DNA of 52,233 nt from Prochlorococcus sp. AG-402-B05 (GTDB lineage Bacteria > Cyanobacteriota > Cyanobacteriia > PCC-6307 > Cyanobiaceae): positions 1 through 52,233 of the forward strand of contig QCHK01000011.1 of NCBI GenBank assembly GCA_003279635.1, given 5' to 3'. The notes beneath the pieces are model-generated. The model made no database searches. It worked only from the letters and a program-made list of their open reading frames with translations, and had not been told where the DNA came from. A program made the position numbers and the translations under genes. The first letter of the stretch is position 1. Each line of letters opens with the position of its first letter. This document shows positions 30,752-40,139 of this stretch, one piece after another.

Positions 30752-30919
30752 TCACTTGATTGTTAAAGAATATGCGATAAGCCCAATTACAAGGATAACT
30801 CCAGCAAGGGTAAAAAGCCAAGAAGCTTTGTTGCCACTGCTTTCTTTTGTAAGTATTTCAATTCTTGGCTCATCCGCAAAAACGTTCAGCCTGCCTTGAC
30901 TTTCTCTAGTGACTGCCAT
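30752..30919 (-). CDS. Psb34-like small membrane protein
   Basis: 55 residues, ATG at 30919. The N-terminal pattern SQGRLNVFADEPRIEI resembles the GGRLNNFA-x-EP segment of Psb34 (Ssl1498-type), a small photosystem II assembly protein whose N-terminus resembles high-light-inducible proteins. One membrane helix, about SWLFTLAGVILVIGLIAYSL (33-52), ends the protein, as expected. It sits between thiG and sqdB on their strand, 56 bases before sqdB. Recognition is from memory and partial, so the name is a good guess, not a certainty. Confidence 0.72.
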   Translation of the reverse strand: MAVTRESQGRLNVFADEPRIEILTKESSGNKASWLFTLAGVILVIGLIAYSLTIK

Positions 30920-30968
30920 GTTTTTTTGTTTATTAGCTTATTACGTTACTAATTTTTAACGAATTGAT

Positions 30969-31775
30969 CTAATTATTTGAAATAACTCCATCTAGTGGAG
31001 AGCTTGGATCAGCAAAAGGGTTCTTTTGCAGTCTTCCAGCAAGATAACCATCTCTGCCCGCCTCGGCAGCCTTTGAGAAGGCTTGAGCCATAAGAATTGG
31101 GTTTTCAGCTAAAGCAATGGCACTATTTATTAGAACCCCATCAGCACCCATTTCCAGTGCTTGAGCTGCTTCACTTGGAACTCCAATACCTGCATCAATA
31201 ATTATTGGGATTCGAGATTCTGCGATAATCATGGCAATGTTTGCAGCATTTCGTATGCCTTGAGCAGATCCAATTGGGGAACCAAGAGGCATAACAGTTG
31301 CACATCCAATTTCTTCAAGTTGTTTTGCAATTAATGGATCAGAATTTATATATGGAAGAACAGTAAATCCTTCTTTAACTAATTGCTCGGCTGCTTTTAA
31401 GGTTCCAATTGGGTCGGGTAATAAATATTTCTTGTCAGGAATAACCTCTAATTTGACAAAAGTATTATTTTCTTGTCCTGCTAACTTTGCTAATTCTCTG
31501 CCAAGCCTTGCTACTCGAATAGCTTCTTCGGCATTTGAGCATCCTGCAGTGTTTGGTAGCATCCATATTCTTTTCCAGTCTATTGATTCCATTAATCCTT
31601 TATGTCCATGTTCTAGTCCTTGAATTCTTCTAACTGCGACAGTAACTATTTCACATTTTGTATTTATTAGGCTTTTTTGCATGACTTCTAGTGATGAGTA
31701 TTTACCAGTTCCAACTAGAAGTCGACTTTTGAACTCTTTATTACCTATTTTTAGAGATTGATTTATTTTTTTCAT
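30969..31775 (-). CDS. thiG: Thiazole synthase ThiG
   Basis: Builds the thiazole ring of thiamine from deoxyxylulose 5-phosphate, dehydroglycine and ThiS thiocarboxylate. The 268-residue TIM barrel opens with [12 protein letters not shown]. The Schiff-base lysine is Lys108 in FVKLEVIPD, and the phosphate-binding end [27 protein letters not shown] is intact. The family assignment is secure. No other thiamine gene is nearby; the psb34-like gene follows after 49 bases. Confidence 0.95.
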   Translation of the reverse strand: MKKINQSLKIGNKEFKSRLLVGTGKYSSLEVMQKSLINTKCEIVTVAVRRIQGLEHGHKGLMESIDWKRIWMLPNTAGCSNAEEAIRVARLGRELAKLAGQENNTFVKLEVIPDKKYLLPDPIGTLKAAEQLVKEGFTVLPYINSDPLIAKQLEEIGCATVMPLGSPIGSAQGIRNAANIAMIIAESRIPIIIDAGIGVPSEAAQALEMGADGVLINSAIALAENPILMAQAFSKAAEAGRDGYLAGRLQKNPFADPSSPLDGVISNN

Positions 31776-31803
31776 GGGTAGAATATGATAAATTGATAGT
31801 GAT

Positions 31804-32361
31804 TTAGAAGCCTTTTTTATTCAATAATTGATCTTTATCTTTTCCAACTATACGTTCAAGTCTTTTAATTTGAGAGATCGCGGTTTTATTACTAGGATCT
31901 AGCTTTAAAACCTCTTGATAATTTTTATAAGCTTCATCTTCTTTGAGCAAGCGTTGATAAGCAAAACCGAGATTATTTAGTGCAACCGGATACTCTGATT
32001 TTGCTGTTAATGCTTTTTTGTAATGAATCACTGCTGATTTAAAGTCATTTTGAGCAGCGAGTGCAAAGCCTAATGCATTTTCTATCAGTGCTTTAGCCTC
32101 TTCTGGCTCGCCATCAAGTTTCTTTAAGGCTTGTTTTAAGGTTGATGTAGCTTGAGGATATAATCTTTTCTTTAATTGAACAGATGCTAATTCATACATT
32201 TTTGCTGAATCTTCTTGTGTATTTGAGTCTTCTTTCTCTAATTTGAGTAGCTTCATTTCATCTTTTCTTACTTTATATAGTTGTCTTCCTACTAAAATAG
32301 AAATGATTACTAAAAGAAAACAGAGTCCTACTAAATAAGTTTGAGGAAGATTAACCATCAT
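31804..32361 (-). CDS. ycf37: Ycf37-like TPR protein, membrane-anchored
   Basis: 185 residues. An N-terminal membrane segment ([17 protein letters not shown]) is followed by a charged linker and about three TPR repeats ([55 protein letters not shown]). This layout matches Ycf37, a thylakoid protein involved in photosystem I assembly. The frame opens with TTG-ATG-ATG; the first ATG at 32361 is taken. It follows rplT after 136 bases. TPR proteins are hard to name from motifs alone, so the symbol is tentative. Confidence 0.7.
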   Translation of the reverse strand: MMVNLPQTYLVGLCFLLVIISILVGRQLYKVRKDEMKLLKLEKEDSNTQEDSAKMYELASVQLKKRLYPQATSTLKQALKKLDGEPEEAKALIENALGFALAAQNDFKSAVIHYKKALTAKSEYPVALNNLGFAYQRLLKEDEAYKNYQEVLKLDPSNKTAISQIKRLERIVGKDKDQLLNKKGF

Positions 32362-32497
32362 CAACTAAAATTTAAAATTGGTTAACTCTATAGTAATTAT
32401 TTATTATTATCATATTCACGATTTTTGGAATTTCTTCTTTATCTTAATTGATTATTTATTCATAGTTTTAAATAAGAAAAACATCACTCAAGCATAT

Positions 32498-32845
32498 TTA
32501 AATTTTTGAATTAACGGCAACGTTTGTGAATGTTTCAGGATCTGTAACTGCTAATTGAGCAAGCATTTTTCTGTTAATTCTTATATCTGCTTTCTTTAAG
32601 CCACCCATAAATTTGCTGTAGCTTAATCCATTTAATCTTGCTGCTGCATTGATTCTTGCAATCCAAAGTCTTCTAAAATCACGTTTTCTTCTTCTTCTGT
32701 CTCTATAAGCGTTACAAAGGGCTTTCATTACTCTTTGATTTGCGGTTCGGAAAAGAGTTCCATTACCTCCTCTAAATCCTCTGGCTAGACGAAGGATTTT
32801 GTTTCTACGTTTTCTTGCAACATTACCTCTTTTAACGCGTGCCAT
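32498..32845 (-). CDS. rplT: 50S ribosomal protein L20
   Basis: Early-assembling 23S rRNA-binding protein. 115 residues with the standard [21 protein letters not shown]-terminus, the [19 protein letters not shown] helix and the [12 protein letters not shown] segment. It follows rpmI on the same strand after 51 bases, the usual L35-L20 pair; infC is not in the window. Confidence 0.97.
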   Translation of the reverse strand: MARVKRGNVARKRRNKILRLARGFRGGNGTLFRTANQRVMKALCNAYRDRRRRKRDFRRLWIARINAAARLNGLSYSKFMGGLKKADIRINRKMLAQLAVTDPETFTNVAVNSKI

Positions 32846-32896
32846 AATTAATAATCAGAAATCAAGAAATTGAACTAATAAACGTTTTTAAAAAAC

Positions 32897-33094
32897 TTAA
32901 GCATATGGAAGCATAAGGCTTACGTTCTCAGCATCACGTTCATCTACGACTGCTTTTGTTTTAAGGTGCCTTTTTAATTTAGGACTCTTATGGTCAAGTA
33001 AGTGATTGTGAAATGCACGACGTCTCATGAATTTGCCAGTGCCTGTCGCTTTGAACCGCTTTGCGGCAGCTTTGCGGGTCTTGAGCTTTGGCAT
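32897..33094 (-). CDS. rpmI: 50S ribosomal protein L35
   Basis: 65-residue basic protein beginning [20 protein letters not shown] and containing the [16 protein letters not shown] segment, both diagnostic of L35. Full length. It heads the rpmI-rplT pair and diverges from the SpoIID-type gene at 33187. Confidence 0.97.
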   Translation of the reverse strand: MPKLKTRKAAAKRFKATGTGKFMRRRAFHNHLLDHKSPKLKRHLKTKAVVDERDAENVSLMLPYA

Positions 33095-33186
33095 TGATGA
33101 AGCATAGTTAGTTTAAGACAATACGTCCTTGAGCTCACTTAAGCCAACCCAAAATTATTAAATTCTCATGGAAAGAGATTTTTGTT

Positions 33187-34740
33187 GTGATTAAAAGTTA
33201 TTTGCAGGCTCAAAAGAGGTTTTTTGTTTGGGGTTTGCTTCTCTTGATTGGTGTGCCTTATTTAAATCAAGTAAGTATTGCGAATCCTCGCAAAGTTAAG
33301 TTTGTTGGAACTCATCAAGCCCCACCTGAGACGCCGTTAATAAGTTCTGAAAAAAATGTTCTGCTTGTTGGGATCAAGCCATATCTAGGAAAGGAAATCA
33401 TCAATGATCTTAAATCTCCATCTTTAAGGCTTGTAAGTAATGGCAGAAACTTGATTCTTAAAGATGCTGTTGGAGTCATTAGAAAGGCCAAAGAAATTAA
33501 TATTGGCTGGCGAGCACAACAATTATTAAATCCAAAAGTATTTGTTCGCCACAAAATTGGTCCCTTCGCAAGTTTTGAGTCTGCTGAAAGATTGGCAAAT
33601 GATTTAAAAGATAAAGGTATTAAATCAACTCTTGCTCATCCTTTTGATTGGGAGGTCTGGGTCTCAGGCGACATCGAGATTCCTCCATCCATCAAGTCGA
33701 CTTATCAAAAAATAAAAGTTTCAAAAATTGTTTTTCCTTATCTTGATGGAAATGATGGAACGATTGCCCTCAAAGGTCCTATCTCATTGCAAGCCCCTGA
33801 TGGGTTGCGCTGGGAGAAAGGGATATACTTAGGTCCATTTTCAATCCAGTCAGATGCATATGGCAGTTGGACTTTAGTTGAGCATGTTCCGATTGAGAGA
33901 TATTTAAAAGGAGTTGTTCCTTATGAAATTGGCGCCAGCTCACCGGAAGCAGCATTAGCAGCTCAGGCGATACTAGCTAGAACATGGGCTATGGCTAATA
34001 GCCATAGATTCAAAGTTGATGGATACAATCTTTGTAGTGATACACAATGCCAGGTTTATAAGGATCCATCTAACGCCAATTTAAAAATTAAAACAGCCAT
34101 AAAAAAAACTTCTGGCAAAATTCTCACTTGGAATAAAAAGCCAATAAACACTGTTTATCACGCAAATAATGGTGGAGTAATGGCCTCAATCGATGAAGCA
34201 TGGTCAACTAATCAAGTTCCTTATTTGCAAACGCGATTGGATGGTCCAAAACAGTGGACTCGTTCGGTTGATTTACCTCTATCAAATGAGAAATATTTGA
34301 AATCTTTTTTATTTTCCAAATCTGAGGCTTTTGGTTCTGATCATCCACTTTTTAGATGGGAAAGAATGTTAGAGACCTCTCAGATATCTAAACAGCTCAA
34401 TCAAGCTCAAAAAGTTGGCAGTTCTTTTTATCCCAATAAAATTGAGGTTGTAAGTAGAGGAAGTAGTGGGAGAGTTACTTCATTGAAAATTGACGGGAAG
34501 ACTGGCTCAGAAATTTTCCTTAAACTTGATGACATTCGACGTGTTCTTAGAGAATTACCAAGCACATTATTTGTTGTTAAAGAAATTAAAGAAGGTAAAT
34601 GGCTGTTTTCTGGTGGAGGTTTTGGCCATGGAGCAGGAATGTCTCAGTCTGGGGCTATAGAGTTAGCAAAAAATGGATGGACTACCAAGCAAATTCTTTC
34701 TCATTATTATCCAAAAACTAAATATGGATTTTTGCCTTAG
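33187..34740 (+). CDS. SpoIID/LytB-domain protein, exported
   Basis: 517 residues. A hydrophobic N-terminal stretch (FFVWGLLLLIGVPYLNQVSIA) looks like a signal peptide or anchor. The SpoIID domain follows from about 215: VEHVPIERYLKGVVPYEIGASSPEAALAAQAILARTWA, then a Cys pair (LCSDTQCQVY), the HANNGG motif and the ending FGHGAGMSQSGA. SpoIID of spore formers trims peptidoglycan; in cyanobacteria the family probably acts on the cell wall, with substrate unproven. Start is GTG at 33187. A glycosyltransferase gene follows after 45 bases. Confidence 0.87.
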   Translation: MIKSYLQAQKRFFVWGLLLLIGVPYLNQVSIANPRKVKFVGTHQAPPETPLISSEKNVLLVGIKPYLGKEIINDLKSPSLRLVSNGRNLILKDAVGVIRKAKEINIGWRAQQLLNPKVFVRHKIGPFASFESAERLANDLKDKGIKSTLAHPFDWEVWVSGDIEIPPSIKSTYQKIKVSKIVFPYLDGNDGTIALKGPISLQAPDGLRWEKGIYLGPFSIQSDAYGSWTLVEHVPIERYLKGVVPYEIGASSPEAALAAQAILARTWAMANSHRFKVDGYNLCSDTQCQVYKDPSNANLKIKTAIKKTSGKILTWNKKPINTVYHANNGGVMASIDEAWSTNQVPYLQTRLDGPKQWTRSVDLPLSNEKYLKSFLFSKSEAFGSDHPLFRWERMLETSQISKQLNQAQKVGSSFYPNKIEVVSRGSSGRVTSLKIDGKTGSEIFLKLDDIRRVLRELPSTLFVVKEIKEGKWLFSGGGFGHGAGMSQSGAIELAKNGWTTKQILSHYYPKTKYGFLP

Positions 34741-34785
34741 TGATGAAAGCCTCTTAGAGTCATTAATTGATAAAAGGATTACTCC

Positions 34786-36102
34786 ATGGCTTTAGCCAAA
34801 ATCAGTGGAGAAAACCGACGCATTAAATCAATATGGTTTTTGATTTGCTGTGCTTTGGCAGGAATCTTTCCTCATTTGATGGAGCCTAGCAAGAATTTAT
34901 TTCCTTCAATTACTTTGGCTTTCTTGTTGGGTGGGTATGGGTTAGGAGTTGTTTTACGAGATTGCAGGGATAATTATCAATTACAAAACGAGTATCTAAT
35001 TAAGGGAGAAAAATTTGTTGAGACTCTTCCCAAGGTTGATGTATTGGTGGCAGCACGTGATGAAGAAAATGTAATAGAGCGATTAGTTTCACGACTTTTA
35101 TCAATTGAATATCCAGAGGAGAAGATTTCTTTATGGATAATTGATGATGGCAGCCAAGATCGAACACCTGAGTTATTAAAAAAATTACGTACAAGCTTTT
35201 CTAGAATTAATGTTTTAAGTCGCCCATCTATGAGTGGTGGTGGGAAATCAGGAGCTCTGAATTCTGTATTGAATAAAACTGATGGAGAGTGGTTATTTAT
35301 TCTTGATGCGGATGCACAACTTCAGAGCAATGTATTACTAAGGGCGATAGCTCTTGCGTTGCATGGTGGATGGTCTGCTGTGCAGTTAAGAAAATCAGTT
35401 GTAAATTGTGATTTGAATCAAATTGCTTCATATCAAGCAATGGAGATGGCAATGGATGCTGTGATTCAGAGAGGCAGACTTGCTAGTGGTGGTGTTTCTG
35501 AGTTAAGAGGTAATGGACAATTAATTAATAGAAAAGTTCTTGAATGTTGTGGAGGCTTTAATGAACAAACTATTACTGACGATTTAGATTTAAGTTTCCG
35601 GTTTTTATTAACCCGATCGCCAATAGTAATAATGTGGGATCCACCTATTCAAGAGGAAGCAGTGGAATCATTGTCGGCTTTATTCCGACAAAGAAAAAGA
35701 TGGGCTGAGGGAGGTTTGCAAAGATTTTTTGATTATTGGCCCTTATTGATCTCAAATCGCCTATCTAAATTTAAAAAAATAGATTTATCTTGCTTTTTCT
35801 TATTGCAATATGTTTTACCGGTTGTATCATTTATAGATTTTATTGTATCAATTATTTTATTTGAAACGCCACTTTATTGGCCCCTATCAATAGTTGCATT
35901 TGGTATTTCTAGTTTAGCTTTTTGGAAAGGATGTTCTCAAAATAGCGAAGGTCCACGATTACCATCACCTAATTTTATTAATATACTTGGAGCAACAATT
36001 TACCTTGCACATTGGTTTATTGTTATACCATTTATAGTTGTTAAGATGTCATTATTTCGTAAGAATTTGATTTGGGAAAAAACTGATCATATTGGTTCTT
36101 GA
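34786..36102 (+). CDS. mgdA: Processive-type GT2 glycosyltransferase, probable monoglucosyldiacylglycerol synthase
   Basis: 438 residues. Two N-terminal membrane segments (about 15-32 and 40-58) are followed by a GT2 domain with IDDGSQDRT (119-127), DAD (174-176), ELRGNGQ, TDDLD (264-268) and QRKRW (302-306), then C-terminal membrane segments. The whole pattern, especially GNGQLINR with GGFNEQTITDDLDLSFR, matches my memory of cyanobacterial MgdA (Sll1377 type), which makes monoglucosyldiacylglycerol, precursor of MGDG. Ceramide-type or polysaccharide GT2 enzymes are alternatives. AAGGA precedes the ATG at 34786. Confidence 0.76.
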   Translation: MALAKISGENRRIKSIWFLICCALAGIFPHLMEPSKNLFPSITLAFLLGGYGLGVVLRDCRDNYQLQNEYLIKGEKFVETLPKVDVLVAARDEENVIERLVSRLLSIEYPEEKISLWIIDDGSQDRTPELLKKLRTSFSRINVLSRPSMSGGGKSGALNSVLNKTDGEWLFILDADAQLQSNVLLRAIALALHGGWSAVQLRKSVVNCDLNQIASYQAMEMAMDAVIQRGRLASGGVSELRGNGQLINRKVLECCGGFNEQTITDDLDLSFRFLLTRSPIVIMWDPPIQEEAVESLSALFRQRKRWAEGGLQRFFDYWPLLISNRLSKFKKIDLSCFFLLQYVLPVVSFIDFIVSIILFETPLYWPLSIVAFGISSLAFWKGCSQNSEGPRLPSPNFINILGATIYLAHWFIVIPFIVVKMSLFRKNLIWEKTDHIGS

Positions 36103-36116
36103 TGAAGTTAATATAT

Positions 36117-37814
36117 TCATTCAAGATTCACAATTTCTCCATTAAAGAAGTCTGCAAATTGCTTAGCTTTTTGATCAATAGAATTTACCTTCAAAGTATT
36201 TTCTGACTTTATTTTCTCCTCTTTAATAGTCTTTTTGTTTGGCTCTCTATCAATTTTAATTTCATTTTTGGGTTCTATTTTTTGAAGATTATTTTTAACT
36301 TTTTTATAATTTGATAAATTATCTTTTTGTTGAATTAACAGAACTTTAGTTGACGATCCCCTCGCTTTATAAAAAGCATCTTCAATCAGATTTTTTCGAC
36401 TTTGAATCATATTTATCCATTTTTCTGAAATTGCTATTTCAGCAGAATCTGAATTTAGATTTATTAATTTAGCTTGTTGTGAAAGTAGCATTTTTGTTGA
36501 AGGAAGATCTAACATAGCTATAACTTTTTTCCAAATATCATCAAGATTTAAAGTTGGACTAGTTTTAGTTTCGTCTAGAATAGCTGTTTTTCTAATTAGC
36601 TCTTTCTCTCTATTAGGGGCTATGCTGTTTGATGTATTATTTATATTTTTAGGTTCAGAATTATCTGATATTTTGGTTTTAATTAAGGATTGTTTAATTC
36701 TATTATTTTCTTTGGAATCTTCATCTGAAAGCATTCCAAGTAAATTAATTTCTAACCATAAGTTTGGTTGATTACTGTTTCTGATATAGCTTTCTGATCC
36801 TTTTAACTTGGCCTGTAGGTTGAGTATTTGATCAAGATTAATAGAAGTTGCTAAGTCGTTTAAACTTTCACTATTCTCTTGAGAAATATTACATAAATTT
36901 GTTGGTTTATTTGTGACTTTTGAGACAACTAGATCTCTTAATATAGATGCTATTCCTTGTAAAATTGCAATTGGCTCTTTTCCTTTATTTATTAGGCTAT
37001 TACAAACATTCAGAATAGAATTCGGATCTTTAGTTATTAAAGACTTTGCTAATATAATTAATTCTTCTTCTGGTATAGCTCCTATTAAATTAATTATGTT
37101 TAATTGAGTTATTGGCGGAGGAAGTAAACTGACTTGATCAAGTAAACTTTCCGCATCTCTCAACCCTCCTTGGGAGTGTTTGGCAATTAATGATATTGCT
37201 TCTTCGTTGATTTGAATTTCTTCTTTTTTAGCAATACTGATTAAATGACTCTGTAAATCATGCAGAGCTATTCTTCTAAAATCAAACCGCATACATCTAC
37301 TTAGAATTGTAGGTAAAACCCGTTGAGGATCAGTTGTCGCAAGAATAAATACGACTTGACGGGGAGGTTCTTCTAAAGTTTTTAAAAGTGCATTAAAGGC
37401 TGCGGTTGAAAGCATATGGCATTCATCTATGACATAAACTTTCCAGCGAGCTTTTGCAGGAGCATATCTAGACCTTTCTATTAATTCACGAATATTTTCA
37501 ACACCTGTATTCGAAGCTGCATCAATTTCAATTACATCCAATGCATTGCCAGAGCTTATTCCCTTGCAGAGTTCACATTGACCGCAAGGCACGGTTGTAG
37601 CTTTTTCACTTTTTAAGCAATTTAAAGATTTTGCGAAAATGCGCGCGCTTGATGTTTTACCTGTTCCTCTAGGTCCAGAAAAAATATATGCAGGGGCAAT
37701 TCGATCACTAATTAATGCCTGTTTTAATGTTGACTTAATTGGATCTTGCCCAACTAGTTCGTCAAAGTTTGTTGGGCGATATTTATGATGTAATGGCTCA
37801 TAAGTCGTTATCAT
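36117..37814 (-). CDS. dnaX: DNA polymerase III gamma/tau subunit
   Basis: Clamp-loader ATPase. The 565 residues have Walker A GPRGTGKTS (47-55), four zinc-binding Cys (66, 77, 80, 83), Walker B DECHML, the SRC sensor (LSRCMRF) and a helical lid. The C-terminal third is Lys/Asn/Ser-rich, low-complexity and weakly conserved, as in tau-like tails. No A-run longer than six is seen in the coding strand, so a slippery gamma-producing site is not evident. It is downstream of clpX on the same strand with a 161-base AT-rich spacer that holds no other ORF I can support. Confidence 0.93.
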   Translation of the reverse strand: MITTYEPLHHKYRPTNFDELVGQDPIKSTLKQALISDRIAPAYIFSGPRGTGKTSSARIFAKSLNCLKSEKATTVPCGQCELCKGISSGNALDVIEIDAASNTGVENIRELIERSRYAPAKARWKVYVIDECHMLSTAAFNALLKTLEEPPRQVVFILATTDPQRVLPTILSRCMRFDFRRIALHDLQSHLISIAKKEEIQINEEAISLIAKHSQGGLRDAESLLDQVSLLPPPITQLNIINLIGAIPEEELIILAKSLITKDPNSILNVCNSLINKGKEPIAILQGIASILRDLVVSKVTNKPTNLCNISQENSESLNDLATSINLDQILNLQAKLKGSESYIRNSNQPNLWLEINLLGMLSDEDSKENNRIKQSLIKTKISDNSEPKNINNTSNSIAPNREKELIRKTAILDETKTSPTLNLDDIWKKVIAMLDLPSTKMLLSQQAKLINLNSDSAEIAISEKWINMIQSRKNLIEDAFYKARGSSTKVLLIQQKDNLSNYKKVKNNLQKIEPKNEIKIDREPNKKTIKEEKIKSENTLKVNSIDQKAKQFADFFNGEIVNLE

Positions 37815-37975
37815 TTCAATTAAAAATATGAATGAATTTGATCTTGATTTATTTGATCATATTCACAATCTATAATTATTCATTAAATATTTGACTAATT
37901 TAAGTTTTGTAGATTTTATAATTTTCTTTATTACTCTAATTAAATTTCATAAAGGTATTCAAAAGTTTATTCTTT

Positions 37976-39331
37976 CTAGGCAGATTCCTTAACGATTCTT
38001 GTTTCATTTGATAAGAGAGGAACCACTTTCCCGCCAGTACTTTCATCAACCATTTTTTTTGTTACATTGAAATTTTTAATTTTAGTTTGAGATGGAAGAC
38101 TATACATTAGATCTAGCATGATTTCTTCAACAATTCCTCGCAACGCTCTAGCTCCAGTTTTTCTTTTATAAGCTTCTTGCGCAATTGCCTCAACAGCATC
38201 TTCGTCAAATGAAAGTTCTACATTATCCATACTTAATAAAGTTCTAAATTGTTTTACTAAAGCATCTCTTGGTTCCGTGAGAATGGACTCAAGTGCTTTA
38301 ACATTTAGTGGCTCTAATATTGCAGTGACAGGCATTCTTCCAATAAATTCGGGAATTAGACCATATTTCACTAGGTCGTCGGGCTCAAGATCATTCATTA
38401 GATCTGCACCAACACGATTTCTATTAGATTTTGTTCTTGCCCTATTTTCATTTTGTATGAAACCAATTGAATTTTTTCCAAGTCTTTTTTCCACTACGTC
38501 ATCTAAGCCAACAAATGCTCCACCACATATAAAGAGTATTTGGCTCGTATCAATTTGAATAGAGTCACCGTAAGGATGCTTTCTTCCTCCCTGAGGCGGA
38601 ACGTTGGCAACAGTACCCTCGAGCATTTTCAGAAGAGCTTGTTGCACTCCTTCTCCAGAGACATCTCTAGTAATGGATGGGTTTTCACTTTTTCTAGCAA
38701 TTTTGTCAATTTCATCTATGTAAATAATTCCTCTTTGTGCTACATCCACGTCCATATCTGCTTTCTGTAGGAGACGTAAAAGAATGTTTTCTACATCCTC
38801 TCCAACATATCCAGCTTCAGTAAGAGTTGTTGCATCAGCAACCGCAAACGGAACATCAAGCATTTCAGCTAATGTTTGGGCAAGTAATGTCTTTCCGCAT
38901 CCAGTGGGTCCAATGAATAAAATATTAGATTTTTGTAATTTTGTTGCCGTTAAATCAGTCTCGCCAGACCCGTCACCTTTCCAAGCAAGTCTCTTGTAGT
39001 GATTGTAGACAGCTACTGATAAGATTTTTTTTGCTGGTTCTTGCCCTACTACTTGATCATCTAAAAACTTTTTTATTTCAACGGGCTTGGGTATGGATGC
39101 CAAGGTTGGAGCTGGTTTAGCTGTCGTTGTGGCAGCTTTAGCTTTGAGGCTTTGATTATGACCATTTCTTTGATGCGTTGGATTAGCAATTAGTTCTTCA
39201 TCTAAAATTTCGTTGCATAAGTCGATACATTCATCGCATATGTAAACTCCTGGACCAGCAATGAGTTTCCTCACTTGATCTTGGGCTTTGCCACAAAAGG
39301 AGCATTTAAGATGGGCCTCAAATTTTGCCAT
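37976..39331 (-). CDS. clpX: ATP-dependent protease unfoldase ClpX
   Basis: Hexameric AAA+ unfoldase that feeds proteins to ClpP. The N-terminal C4 zinc domain (Cys10, Cys13, Cys32, Cys35), Walker A GPTGCGKT (141-148), Walker [11 protein letters not shown] and the [22 protein letters not shown] region are intact. The IGF-type loop that docks ClpP appears as IGFIQ. 451 residues is normal. It follows clpP by 108 bases on the same strand; that spacer holds a poly-T run and a G-U-containing stem. Confidence 0.97.
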   Translation of the reverse strand: MAKFEAHLKCSFCGKAQDQVRKLIAGPGVYICDECIDLCNEILDEELIANPTHQRNGHNQSLKAKAATTTAKPAPTLASIPKPVEIKKFLDDQVVGQEPAKKILSVAVYNHYKRLAWKGDGSGETDLTATKLQKSNILFIGPTGCGKTLLAQTLAEMLDVPFAVADATTLTEAGYVGEDVENILLRLLQKADMDVDVAQRGIIYIDEIDKIARKSENPSITRDVSGEGVQQALLKMLEGTVANVPPQGGRKHPYGDSIQIDTSQILFICGGAFVGLDDVVEKRLGKNSIGFIQNENRARTKSNRNRVGADLMNDLEPDDLVKYGLIPEFIGRMPVTAILEPLNVKALESILTEPRDALVKQFRTLLSMDNVELSFDEDAVEAIAQEAYKRKTGARALRGIVEEIMLDLMYSLPSQTKIKNFNVTKKMVDESTGGKVVPLLSNETRIVKESA

Positions 39332-39439
39332 CGAGCTCTAATAAAAAAAAACAGGTTAGACAGACCGATAATTAATTTTGTTCAGTCTCAATTAATAGGA
39401 TCATTGAGGATTGATGTCTTGTCAGCCTTCCTTAATGAT

Positions 39440-40096
39440 TCATATGGAGTTGAGATTGGAAACCACTTTGTCGATCAGGCCATATTCAACCGCTTCTTGA
39501 GGAGAAAGAAAGTGGTCTCGATCAGTGTCTTCTGAAATTTTTTGAATATTTTGTCCAGTATGCTCAGCCAAAAGTGAATTAAGAGTCTCTTTTAAATAGA
39601 GAATTTCTTTGGCTTGAATCTCAATTTCGACAGCTTGACCTTGAGCTCCACCAAGAGGTTGATGAATCATTATTCTGGAATTCGGCAATGCAAGTCTTTT
39701 CCCTTTCGTTCCTCCAGAGAGAAGAAAAGCACCCATGCTTGCTGCAAGCCCGAAGCAAATTGTTATGACATCCGGACTAACTTGCTTCATGGTGTCATAA
39801 ATAGCCAAGCCCGCAGTTACTGATCCTCCAGGAGAGTTGATGTACAGCTGAATATCTTTTTCTGGATCATCAGCTTCTAAAAAAAGCATTTGAGCTACTA
39901 ATGCATCAGCAACTTGATCATTTACATCAGTTCCTAGAAAGATAATTCTTTCACGAAGTAATCGAGAGTAAATATCAAATGCCCGATCACCTTGACCTGA
40001 TTGTTCGATTACTGTTGGCAACACTCCCGGCCCTGAAAATAGAGAGGAGTTATTCCAAAAACTATTAATGGGGTGACTTTGTCTTGCTTCAATCAA
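39440..40096 (-). CDS. clpP: ATP-dependent Clp protease proteolytic subunit
   Basis: Serine peptidase of the Clp complex; one of several paralogues usual in cyanobacteria. Catalytic Ser120 in GLAASMGAF, His145 in RIMIHQP and Asp194 in DTDRDHF are all present. Its place between tig and clpX matches the trigger factor-clpP-clpX order. The only start near the conserved N-terminus is a TTG at 40096. An AGGAG lies about 22 bases before that, further than usual. 218 residues. Confidence 0.94.
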   Translation of the reverse strand: MIEARQSHPINSFWNNSSLFSGPGVLPTVIEQSGQGDRAFDIYSRLLRERIIFLGTDVNDQVADALVAQMLFLEADDPEKDIQLYINSPGGSVTAGLAIYDTMKQVSPDVITICFGLAASMGAFLLSGGTKGKRLALPNSRIMIHQPLGGAQGQAVEIEIQAKEILYLKETLNSLLAEHTGQNIQKISEDTDRDHFLSPQEAVEYGLIDKVVSNLNSI

Positions 40097-40139
40097 CTTG
40101 AATTTTAAATAGCTAATACTCCTAATCTATGCGTAGAAA

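Noticed and set aside
30480-30899. Plus-strand open frame across sqdB start and the next spacer
   Set aside because: The opposite strand encodes sqdB and the Psb34-like protein with clear motifs; the plus frame has none.
36117-37814. Programmed frameshift in dnaX
   Set aside because: No coding-strand A-run longer than six and no clear stimulatory stem was seen.
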